Shown piece after piece: positions 34,754-42,779 of a stretch of DNA of 64,000 nucleotides. The first letter of the stretch is position 1, and each line of letters starts with the position of its first letter. The notes under the pieces are model-generated. The model made no database searches, was not told where the DNA came from, and saw nothing but the letters and a program-made list of their open reading frames with translations. The translations under genes were made by a program, and so were the position numbers. Source of the stretch: ZAX-1 sp046533095 (GTDB lineage Bacteria > Bacillota > Clostridia > Lachnospirales > Lachnospiraceae); assembly GCA_046533095.1 (NCBI GenBank), contig JAJQRA010000030.1, positions 124,001 to 188,000 on the forward strand, written 5' to 3'.

Positions 34754-34885
34754 TATGGGATTCTTTATTCTAAAAAGATAAAAGAGGTAACATTTTGCCA
34801 CCTCCATTTTCTGCGACGCTCTATTATACTTTATACTGTGCGAGCTTGAAATTTCAAAGGAAATGGGAAAAGAGGAGTAACGAAA

Positions 34886-35959
34886 ATGAACGAAAAGCGC
34901 CCGATGATAATAATTGTTGACGATAATATCGCTAATTTAAGAATCGGGAAAACTGCACTGGCGGATACATATGACGTGTTCACGGTGCTGTCTGCCGCGA
35001 AGCTGTTTGATCTTTTGGAGCGCAACCAGCCGGATATGATCTTGCTTGATGTAGACATGCCGGAGATGGATGGGTATAAAACGATCAGAATTTTGAAATC
35101 AAAACCCGAAACACGGGATATTCCCGTGATATTCCTGACTGCGAAAAGCGACCCGGACAATGAGCTGGAGGGGCTTTCCCTTGGAGCGATTGACTATATT
35201 GCCAAACCTTTCCTGCCGCCACTACTGCGCAAGCGGGTTGAGGTGCATCTTACAGTTGAGGTGCAAAAGCGCACGTTGGAGGCGCAGGCGTTGGAATTGC
35301 AATATTTCAACAAAAATCTGCAGCGTCTGGTTGAAGAAAAAACCGGAAAAGTCTTTGAATTGCAGAAAACTATCCTGAAAACTGTGGCTGACTTGGTGGA
35401 AAGTCGAGATGACATTACGGGCGGCCATGTAGAACGTACCCAGTGTGGGTTAAAACTGCTGGTGGAAACTTTGCAGGAGGTAGGCTTATATAGGGACGAG
35501 ATGCAGAATTGGGACATAGAACTGCTGACGCAATCATCACAGCTGCACGATGTGGGGAAAATCGCAATCAGCGATCAAATCCTGAACAAGCCGGGCAAAC
35601 TTACGCCGGAAGAATTTGAAGAGATGAAGAAACATACAACAATAGGCGTGAAGATTATCGAGAGGATTCAAGCCAGCACCTCTGAAAGCGATTTTTTGAC
35701 ACACGCCAAAATTTTCGCGGAAGCACATCAGGAAAAATGGGACGGCAGCGGATATCCCGCAGGGCTTGCAGGAGATGAAATCCCCCTTCAGGGCAGACTT
35801 ATGGCTATAGTCGACGTATATGACGCCCTTGTTTCAACTCGCCCTTACAAAAAAGCCTTTTCGCATGAAGAAGCCAAACGAATCATTATAGAGGGAAAGG
35901 GAACACACTTCGATCCGGTGTTGGTGGAAGTGTTTGAGCAGATGTCCGACCAGTTTTAG
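34886..35959 (+). CDS. HD-GYP response regulator (putative c-di-GMP phosphodiesterase)
   Basis: A 357-residue, two-domain protein. The receiver domain has IIVDDNIANL and LLDVDMPEMDGY; a coiled linker follows. The HD-GYP domain has the metal motif HDVGKI (near 221), HTTIGVKIIE, AHQEKWDGSGYP (near 288) and DVYDALVSTRPYK. HD-GYP enzymes with this full motif set usually hydrolyse cyclic di-GMP. So the island may couple phosphorelay input to second-messenger turnover. GAGGAG precedes the ATG; the 132-bp gap upstream has no gene. Confidence 0.93.
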   Translation: MNEKRPMIIIVDDNIANLRIGKTALADTYDVFTVLSAAKLFDLLERNQPDMILLDVDMPEMDGYKTIRILKSKPETRDIPVIFLTAKSDPDNELEGLSLGAIDYIAKPFLPPLLRKRVEVHLTVEVQKRTLEAQALELQYFNKNLQRLVEEKTGKVFELQKTILKTVADLVESRDDITGGHVERTQCGLKLLVETLQEVGLYRDEMQNWDIELLTQSSQLHDVGKIAISDQILNKPGKLTPEEFEEMKKHTTIGVKIIERIQASTSESDFLTHAKIFAEAHQEKWDGSGYPAGLAGDEIPLQGRLMAIVDVYDALVSTRPYKKAFSHEEAKRIIIEGKGTHFDPVLVEVFEQMSDQF

Positions 35960-36024
35960 AAGTGTCTTAGTGTAAGCAATTTGATGCTCACGAACCGTTC
36001 CAAAGGAAAAGGAGATGTACAATA

Positions 36025-36249
36025 ATGATTAAAATGTTCACAGCCTTTACCAACCGGATGGAAGACCCGGAAGTGGTGGCGAAAGAAATTTACGCACAAT
36101 TGGAACATGAGAAGAACAGGCTGAAAAACACGGCCGGAATCGTCGCTTTCGATAACGGATATGCTCAAGGCGGAGTTTATGAGACGGTAGTCGTCGCGCT
36201 ACCCTTTGACGTTGTATGCAAAAGGAGGAGGCGTGATCATGGACAGTAA
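36025..36249 (+). pseudogene. N-terminal fragment of a FIST-domain protein
   Basis: These 74 codons start well (AAAAGGAG before ATG) with MIKMFTAFTNRMEDPEVVAKEIY and continue to ETVVVALPFDVV. This resembles the beginning of FIST sensory proteins (which continue LPFDVVGCTT). The match stops there, and the last ten residues (CKRRRRDHGQ) are the translated ribosome-binding site of the next gene. A full FIST protein is about 350-400 residues, so most was deleted. FIST proteins often neighbour kinases and are thought to bind small ligands. Confidence 0.7.
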
Positions 36250-37246
36250 GTTTTCGCGGGAGCATTTATTCGTAGTCAATCCCAAGTCGTTTCGTGAAAC
36301 ACTTAATCTGGACAGCTTTGTTTCCGATGTGAAGGACTATTTCAACCGGGTGGGGCAGTCGTACTTTATCCACATTTCCCGTTTTCCGCGGGATGCCATC
36401 AGGGTAATCCGAAAGCACATGGAACAGGTTGGCGCCGGGACGATCGTCAGAGTTTACGCAGTGGGCGGCGACGGTATTTTGTTTGATTGTCTGAATGGGA
36501 TTATCGGCGTTGAAAACATGGAACTTGCGGCGGTTCCATACGGCAAGAGCAATGACTTTGTGCGCACGTTCGGTGAAGGGAAAACGGATTTGTTCAGAAA
36601 TATCGCATTGCAGGCTAGCTCAACCACAATTCCAACAGACGTTATCTTTTGTGGGAACAATTATGCGATGAACACCTGTACCATCGGGGTAGAATCCTAT
36701 ACTACGCATAGGGCGGTGGAGCTCAATACACGATGGGAAGGCTTTTATGCAAAATTGCCACGCAAATTCGCAAGGATTATGTATAATTTCGCATTTTTCT
36801 GGGGTGGCATCCTCACATCTATGAGTCTTGATTCTGTCAACCATGCGTACAGCGTGTTGATAGACGGAAAAGATTTCAGCGGGGACTACGCCGCAATCAA
36901 CATTGCGAATGGGCCGTGTTATGGCGGGGACAAATGCGCGGCCATAGCCGCCGTGCCAAACGACGGACTGTTGGATGTCATGCTTGTAAAGAGCATGAAC
37001 GCAGTCCGGTTAGTGTATGTGATGTCAAGGTATATTTACGGTGGCTATCGGCAGTTTCCGGATGATATTTTATATAGGCGGGTCACGCAGATCAGCGTTC
37101 GTTCTGAAAAACCGCTTGTGCTTCAACTGGACGGAGAATTGTTTTTTGATACGAATATAACAATCCGACTTCTTCCTTCTGCGGTAAAAATCGTTGCACC
37201 GGGGAGCACGAGTTACGAGAGGAGGGCGATGCTGGATGAATCATAA
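36239..37246 (+). CDS. Diacylglycerol kinase-family lipid kinase
   Basis: The 335-residue product has the DAGK catalytic fold: NPKSFRETLN at the start, the nucleotide loop VYAVGGDGILFDCLNGI (GGDG, with Ile where Thr is usual), VPYGKSNDFVRTFG in place of GTANDFAR, and a C-terminal beta-sandwich with LDVMLVK. It may phosphorylate diacylglycerol or a related lipid. AAAGGAGGAGG lies ahead of ATG 36239 (GTG 36233 also possible). It overlaps the FIST fragment upstream and the next kinase gene downstream, so all belong to one transcript. Confidence 0.82.
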   Translation: MDSKFSREHLFVVNPKSFRETLNLDSFVSDVKDYFNRVGQSYFIHISRFPRDAIRVIRKHMEQVGAGTIVRVYAVGGDGILFDCLNGIIGVENMELAAVPYGKSNDFVRTFGEGKTDLFRNIALQASSTTIPTDVIFCGNNYAMNTCTIGVESYTTHRAVELNTRWEGFYAKLPRKFARIMYNFAFFWGGILTSMSLDSVNHAYSVLIDGKDFSGDYAAINIANGPCYGGDKCAAIAAVPNDGLLDVMLVKSMNAVRLVYVMSRYIYGGYRQFPDDILYRRVTQISVRSEKPLVLQLDGELFFDTNITIRLLPSAVKIVAPGSTSYERRAMLDES

Positions 37247-40181
37247 AAGGGAGACGGACGCAGGATATCTCGCAATGGCAGTTTTTGTCGCCGTATTTTG
37301 TATGGTTATCCTCATAGTCATACAGTTGCCGGAATACACCCGAAACGGCAACCTGAGTCTGATCATTCCAATCGGCATCTGCGCCGTACTGATTTTGTGC
37401 AGCGTTCCCTTGCTAAAACACATCGGGAAAACGGTGGAGGGTGGCACGAATTCTGGATACTACAAGGCTGCGAACCTACTTGCCATATTCAGCATGGTAT
37501 CTTTCATTTTAATCCGTTTGCCGGAATATATCGGCAATGGGCAATACTTTAGGGCGGGCACATTGTTGGTCGCTTGCTTTGCTGTCATCGCGCTGATGAT
37601 CTTGCTGATGCTCCGCTCCAAAAAGACAGATCGGCTGGCCTTTTCCATCCCCGCCGTCACTTTTGCTATGTATACGGCGGGCACTGCGATTTTGGGCGGA
37701 ACCCAGTATTATTTTTTGACTTATCTCGTCATATGTGGAATTGGGGCGGCATACAACAATTATAAAGCCTTTAGCCGCTATGTCATCTTGTCGCATACCG
37801 TAATGCTGGCACTTATTGCAGGAGGGGTTCCGCTGATGAGCCGGGGAACGGGCACCAAAGACATCATGGTGAACTGGAGCATTACCGCGTATACCACAGT
37901 TTTTTTGATGATGATCTCGCGATTCTCTACGGAAAAAGACAGTCGTGTGGCAAAAGCGATGGCTGCATTCAACAACCTAATGGCCGCTACTCCCAATCTG
38001 ATCTCGATGGTGGACGGGTTGCACCGCGTGACCTATATCAGCAAACCGTTGGCGGAACTGGCGTATATTGAGGATTACGAAATGGCTGTGGGAAGACCGC
38101 TCATTGACATTTTCCCGGAAATGGACATGAAACTCGTAATTGGCGAAATACTGGAATGCGAAGCCGGCTTTGACGATACACGGGCATTGGTTTTGAATGG
38201 AGAAGTCAGACACTTCAAAATTGTTTCCGATAAGCTGGCGGACGGGACAAACGGCAGATTTATAGACATCAGTGATGTCACACCCATTATGGATGCACGG
38301 TTGGAAGCGGAAAAAGCCAATTTGGCCAAGAGTGCCTTTCTCGCTAAAATGTCTCATGAAATCCGCACACCCATGAATGCAGTCATTGGCATGAGCGAAC
38401 TGATTCTGCGGGAGGACATACCCCCGGCGGCTCGTGAGTACGCAAGTGGCGTGAAACAAGCTGGGTCGAATTTGCTTTCCATCATCAACGACATTCTGGA
38501 CTTTTCCAAGATAGAATCCGGCAAGATGGAGATTATTCCTGTTGAATATCAGCTTGCATCACTGATTAACGATTGCATCGCGATTACCCGTGTGAATCTG
38601 GCGGAAAAGCCCATATATTTTGCCGTTGATATTGACGATTCACTGCCATGCACCTTAATAGGCGATGAAGCGCGAATACGGCAGATCCTTTTGAATCTGC
38701 TGTCAAACGCTGTAAAATATACGAACGAGGGCAGTGTTACATTTACAGTCAGAGGAATGAAAGCAGAAGACGGCGGTTTCGCGCTTGCCTTAGAGATTGC
38801 CGATACCGGGACTGGCATCAAAGATGAGGATCTATCCCGGCTTTTTGGAAATTTTGTCCAGTTTGACACCGCCAAGCATAAGGGCGTCGAAGGCACGGGT
38901 TTGGGGCTTGCGATTACCCGGAATCTCTGCAAGGTGATGGGTGGCGATATTACGGTTTCCAGCAAATACGGAGAAGGCAGCAAGTTTTTGGCGGTCATTC
39001 CACAACAGGTGAAGAATTACACGCCGATTACCAATATCCTAAACAATGAAGAAGAAGCTTCAAGCAGTGGAGTAGGCGGTGACATAAAGTTTCGATTCAT
39101 TGCGCCGGACGCACGGATTTTGATTGTGGACGACCTTGCCACGAATCTGAAAGTGGTCGAGGGACTCTTGATTCCTTATAAGATGAGCACGGATATTTGC
39201 GAGAGCGGTGCCGAGGCTGTCAACCTGGCGCAGAATACGCGCTACGACATCATTTTCATGGATCACATGATGCCGGAAATGGACGGAGTTGAGGCGATGG
39301 TGGCGATACGAGCGCTTCCGGGCGGGTACTATATAAACGCTCCTATCATTGCTTTGACTGCCAATGCGGTTTCGGGTATGCGGGAAATGTTTTTGCAAAA
39401 AGGATTTAACGATTATTTGTCCAAGCCAATAGAAGTCTACAAGCTCAATGAACTTGTAGAGAAGTGGATTCCACACGAAAAATTGAAACGATTGGAATCT
39501 ACGGAAGCGCAAATCAATCAGCCACAAACAAACAGCCTTGCTGTAGAATTTGCTGTCGAGGGCGTGGATGTAAGGCGTGGTCTTGCTATGACCGGTGGTA
39601 CACAGGAAAACTACCGTGCGGTGCTGACACTGTTCTGCAAGGATGCCACTGCAAGATTGGAAATTTTAAGGAAAATGCCGGACGAAGAAACACTTCTAAT
39701 GTTCATCACCCAGGTTCATGCGCTAAAAAGTGCGGCAGCAAGTATCGGTGCGGCGAAACTCTCAGAAGAAGCCGCGCGATTGGAAGATGCGGGAAAACGT
39801 GGCGATATGGTGGCTATAGGCAAAGAACTGGCTGAATTTTTGGAGCAGCTTACGTACCTTGTGGAAGGTATAGGCGACGCTTTGCACAAAGATTTTCAGC
39901 AAAGTACGGCTACTGTGGCGAACATGGTAGACTGCCGTCAGCCTGCGGATGTGGAAACGGAAGAACAATCGCTAGAAAAGTCCGTACTGCTTCGTCTAAA
40001 GGCCGCTCTGGAAACGGAGGAGATCGCGGTGGCGGACAATATTTTGGACGAGTTTGGCAAAAAGCAGCTTAACGAACGGGAAAAGGAGATTGTCGCTGCA
40101 ATATCAGATCTAACGCTAATATCCGAGTTTAAGGACGCAGCTGATATGTTGGACGATTTTATTCGGGAGATGTTTTCATAA
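37236..40181 (+). CDS. Hybrid sensor histidine kinase 2 (signalling island)
   Basis: A 981-residue membrane kinase. The first 210 residues hold about seven hydrophobic segments. A PAS-like segment follows (NLMAATPNLISMVDGLHRVT), then HisKA KMSHEIRTPMN (His near 372), HATPase (DTGTGIK, GTGLGLAI), a receiver (ILIVDDLATN; Asp near 674 in FMDHMMPEMDG) and an HPt domain (VHALKSAAASIGA, His near 827). The start overlaps the end of the lipid-kinase gene by 11 bases after GAGGAGG. It resembles hybrid kinase 3 at 57.8 kb in its receiver and HPt parts. Confidence 0.92.
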   Translation: MNHKRETDAGYLAMAVFVAVFCMVILIVIQLPEYTRNGNLSLIIPIGICAVLILCSVPLLKHIGKTVEGGTNSGYYKAANLLAIFSMVSFILIRLPEYIGNGQYFRAGTLLVACFAVIALMILLMLRSKKTDRLAFSIPAVTFAMYTAGTAILGGTQYYFLTYLVICGIGAAYNNYKAFSRYVILSHTVMLALIAGGVPLMSRGTGTKDIMVNWSITAYTTVFLMMISRFSTEKDSRVAKAMAAFNNLMAATPNLISMVDGLHRVTYISKPLAELAYIEDYEMAVGRPLIDIFPEMDMKLVIGEILECEAGFDDTRALVLNGEVRHFKIVSDKLADGTNGRFIDISDVTPIMDARLEAEKANLAKSAFLAKMSHEIRTPMNAVIGMSELILREDIPPAAREYASGVKQAGSNLLSIINDILDFSKIESGKMEIIPVEYQLASLINDCIAITRVNLAEKPIYFAVDIDDSLPCTLIGDEARIRQILLNLLSNAVKYTNEGSVTFTVRGMKAEDGGFALALEIADTGTGIKDEDLSRLFGNFVQFDTAKHKGVEGTGLGLAITRNLCKVMGGDITVSSKYGEGSKFLAVIPQQVKNYTPITNILNNEEEASSSGVGGDIKFRFIAPDARILIVDDLATNLKVVEGLLIPYKMSTDICESGAEAVNLAQNTRYDIIFMDHMMPEMDGVEAMVAIRALPGGYYINAPIIALTANAVSGMREMFLQKGFNDYLSKPIEVYKLNELVEKWIPHEKLKRLESTEAQINQPQTNSLAVEFAVEGVDVRRGLAMTGGTQENYRAVLTLFCKDATARLEILRKMPDEETLLMFITQVHALKSAAASIGAAKLSEEAARLEDAGKRGDMVAIGKELAEFLEQLTYLVEGIGDALHKDFQQSTATVANMVDCRQPADVETEEQSLEKSVLLRLKAALETEEIAVADNILDEFGKKQLNEREKEIVAAISDLTLISEFKDAADMLDDFIREMFS

Positions 40182-40210
40182 CATTGATACGAGCCTATGA
40201 ATCTCCTTTC

Positions 40211-40252
40211 TTAAATATGATAGGAATAAAATGCGATTCCTATCATATTTAA
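40211..40252. repeat. 17-bp palindrome, probable terminator
   Basis: TTAAATATGATAGGAAT (40211-40227) and ATTCCTATCATATTTAA (40236-40252) form a perfect stem with loop AAAATGCG. It follows kinase 2 by 30 bases. The core TAGGAA-YAAAATGC-TTCCTA recurs in two hairpins at 42.6 and 42.7 kb, so it belongs to a small repeat family. Confidence 0.7.
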
Positions 40253-40310
40253 AACCTCCGGGAGGATCGTACTGCGGCGTATATTGATAAAAAATAACGG
40301 ATTTCCTGCT

Positions 40311-40540
40311 AGGATCATCAATCGGTAGGGTAAGGGAAATTATGCGATCAGTTTCCCTTACCCTACCTAATTTTGCTTGTGGTTCGTGCCTCTTTTAGAA
40401 AATACGTATCTACATTATAATGATTGGAACAAAAAACGGTTCATATAATGTTTGAACTGTTTTGCAAAAAGTATTATAATGGGAGAAATAGGAGTGGAGC
40501 ACGCAAAGTATCGAAGGCAAATTGGAAGGAGAAACAAAAC
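40311..40540 (+). repeat. Second copy of the CAP gene leader and promoter
   Basis: From about 40311 the sequence matches 28803-29030 almost base for base. It repeats the long hairpin (40324-40367), the promoter TTGAAC (40452-40457) with 17 bases to TATAAT (40475-40480), the overlapping inverted repeat and the ribosome-binding region. The promoter remains intact and, because the CAP gene behind it is nearly gone, now points at argS. Confidence 0.88.
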
Positions 40541-40687
40541 CATGACAAGAAGAAACATTTCTTCAAAGATGTTAAGAAGCGAAAAGAAAAAACGACTTAC
40601 TACTACAAAGTAAAGGCATATAGGAATGTGGATGGCAAAAAAGTTTATGGCGCCTATCGTGCAGGAAAGCAAATAAAAGTAAAATAG
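40541..40687 (+). pseudogene. CAP-domain gene relic
   Basis: It begins MTRRNISSKMLR like the intact CAP protein (MTRRNSYSKIL). After 36 bases it fuses, out of frame, to the last 32 codons (TTYYYKVKAYRNVDGKKVYG to IKVK). About 2.2 kb in between are missing. The stop lies 17 bases before argS, exactly the spacing seen at the left copy. Confidence 0.88.
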
Positions 40688-40704
40688 CAGAAATGAGAAT
40701 ATAA

Positions 40705-42477
40705 ATGAAAAAAATTTTGGATTTGATTACAGACGAGACAACGAAAGCATTTAAAGAAAACGGATACGATGAAAAATATGGGAAAGTAACGATATCAAAT
40801 CGCCCGGACCTTTGCGAATATCAATGTAATGGGGCAATGGCGGCGGGGAAAGTATACAAAAAAGCACCCATTGCGATTGCAAAAGAAATGCAAAGCACTT
40901 TGGCTGGGAATAAATTATTTGAAGCGGTGGAGGCTGTTTCCCCGGGCTTTCTAAATATAAAAATCAGTGCGGATTTTCTAGCGGATTATTTAAAAACAAT
41001 GCAGGGGGACGAACGCCTAGGTTGCGATTTATGTGAAAAACCAAAAACGATTATAATAGACTACGGTGGTCCAAATGTGGCAAAACCCCTCCATGTGGGT
41101 CATTTGCGGTCAGCGATTATCGGGGAAAGCATCAAGCGTATCGGTCGCTTCATCGGACATACAGTATATGGCGATGTACATTTAGGGGACTGGGGCTTTC
41201 AGATGGGGCTTATTATTACGGAATTAAAAAAACGCAAGCCGCAGCTGGCCTATTTTGAAGAAAATTATGAAGGGGCGTATCCGAGCGAGCCACCGTTTAC
41301 CATTGCTGAATTAGAAGAAATCTATCCAACGGCAAGCGCCTATGCGAAAGAGCACCCAAAGTATAAAGAAGAAGCCATGCAGGCGACTGTCCGATTACAG
41401 CAGGGCAAAGTCGGATATACGGCATTGCTCCAACATATTTTAGCGATATCAGTGACAGATTTAAAGAAGAACTATGAAAATCTGAATGTATCTTTTGATT
41501 TGTGGAAAGGGGAATCTGATGCGCAGCCCTACATCCCGAACATGGTTTCGTATATGAAAGAGGAAGGGTATGCCTACATCAGCGAAGGGGCGTTGGTGGT
41601 AGATGTAAAAGAAGAAACGGACACGAAAGAAGTACCGCCTTGCATGATTTTAAAATCGGATGGAGCTTCTCTTTACAATACCACAGACCTTGCAACGATC
41701 GTGCAGCGGATGGAAACCTATCAGCCGGATGGCATTATATACGTTGTAGATAAACGGCAGGAATTGTATTTTACACAAGTATTTCGTTGCGCCCGAAAAA
41801 CAAAACTGGTAAAGGAAGACACCATGTTAAAGTTCCTAGGATTCGGCACGATGAACGGAAAAGACGGCAAACCATTTAAAACAAGAGAGGGTGGCGTTAT
41901 GCGTCTGGAACTGCTTGTAAATGCCATAAACGAAGAAATGTACCAGAAAATTATAAGCAACGGCAACCATGTAGTAAGCGAGGAAAAGGATCGGGAAATT
42001 GCGAAAATCGTAGCATTGTCAGCCATAAAATACGGCGATTTATCCAACCAAGCCTCGAAAGACTATATTTTTGACATGGAACGATTTACCTCTTTTGAGG
42101 GCAATACAGGGCCGTATTTGCTTTATACGATTGTAAGAATTAAATCTATATTAAATAAATACAACGAGAAATGCACCCTGCCGGAAACCGCAGCTATTTT
42201 ACCGGCTCACTCCGAATGCGAAAAGACGTTAATGCTTGAACTAAGTAAACTGAACAGTGTCATAGAAGCTGCATTTGAAGAAATCGCCCCGCATCGGATC
42301 TGTGCGTTCCTATACGACACAGCCAATGCCTTCAACAAATTTTACCATGAAACGCAAATCATGGGCGAAGAGGATACCACGATACAGGCAGGCTATATCA
42401 AGCTTCTTGCTTTGACAAAAGAGGTACTGGAAACATCCATTGACCTACTTGGCTTTCAGGCGCCGGAACGGATGTGA
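40705..42477 (+). CDS. argS: Arginyl-tRNA synthetase
   Basis: ArgS charges tRNA-Arg. The 590-residue class I enzyme has an N-terminal Add-1-like domain (about 1-110), the HIGH-type motif HVGH (130-133, in GGPNVAKPLHVGHLRSA) and DVHLGDWGFQMG. The region FKTREGGVMRL stands where KMSKS would be, a replacement usual in this family. A C-terminal DALR anticodon domain (about 470-590) ends in LLGFQAPERM. No strong ribosome-binding site lies right before its ATG; AGAAATGAGAA is weak. It now stands behind the surviving CAP promoter, and is the only intact argS in the window. Confidence 0.95.
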   Translation: MKKILDLITDETTKAFKENGYDEKYGKVTISNRPDLCEYQCNGAMAAGKVYKKAPIAIAKEMQSTLAGNKLFEAVEAVSPGFLNIKISADFLADYLKTMQGDERLGCDLCEKPKTIIIDYGGPNVAKPLHVGHLRSAIIGESIKRIGRFIGHTVYGDVHLGDWGFQMGLIITELKKRKPQLAYFEENYEGAYPSEPPFTIAELEEIYPTASAYAKEHPKYKEEAMQATVRLQQGKVGYTALLQHILAISVTDLKKNYENLNVSFDLWKGESDAQPYIPNMVSYMKEEGYAYISEGALVVDVKEETDTKEVPPCMILKSDGASLYNTTDLATIVQRMETYQPDGIIYVVDKRQELYFTQVFRCARKTKLVKEDTMLKFLGFGTMNGKDGKPFKTREGGVMRLELLVNAINEEMYQKIISNGNHVVSEEKDREIAKIVALSAIKYGDLSNQASKDYIFDMERFTSFEGNTGPYLLYTIVRIKSILNKYNEKCTLPETAAILPAHSECEKTLMLELSKLNSVIEAAFEEIAPHRICAFLYDTANAFNKFYHETQIMGEEDTTIQAGYIKLLALTKEVLETSIDLLGFQAPERM

Positions 42478-42584
42478 GAAATCCATTTTTTTGAACGATA
42501 GTTCTTGAGTGCCCGAATCATCCTATGCCGATAAATTATTTTCCAATAATTTTTTATTATATTAGCGCAAAAATAAAAAATATG

Positions 42585-42717
42585 CTATATTATAGGAACA
42601 AAATGCTGTTCCTATCATCAGATGTACGGTGCAAAAGACACACCTTTTTATCAGAACTTGCGCTGCAACTCCTAATAAACTATATTATAGGAACAAAATG
42701 CTGTTCCTATCATCAGA
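42585..42717. repeat. Two identical 38-bp hairpin repeats
   Basis: The unit from CTATATTATAGGAACAAAAT to CATCAGA is identical at 42585-42622 and 42680-42717 (period 95), and the flanking ATCAGAACTTGCG also recurs. Each unit contains the palindrome ATAGGAACAAAATGCTGTTCCTAT (stem 8, split loop). They lie in the leader of the ABC exporter gene and are related to the 40211 hairpin. Confidence 0.85.
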
Positions 42718-42779
42718 ACTTGCGAGCTTTTTTACACAAACAGATGAAGATAAGGTGCAATACAAGAAAAGAGGAAATG

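Noticed and set aside
34754..34885. Terminator between the LuxR regulator and the HD-GYP gene
   Set aside because: Only a 5-bp GAGGT/ACCTC stem with a weak T-rich tail was found; not convincing.
42525..42779. 85-residue N-terminal extension of the ABC exporter
   Set aside because: It runs through two hairpin repeats and lacks a ribosome-binding site, while ATG 42780 has one and begins at the normal family N-terminus.
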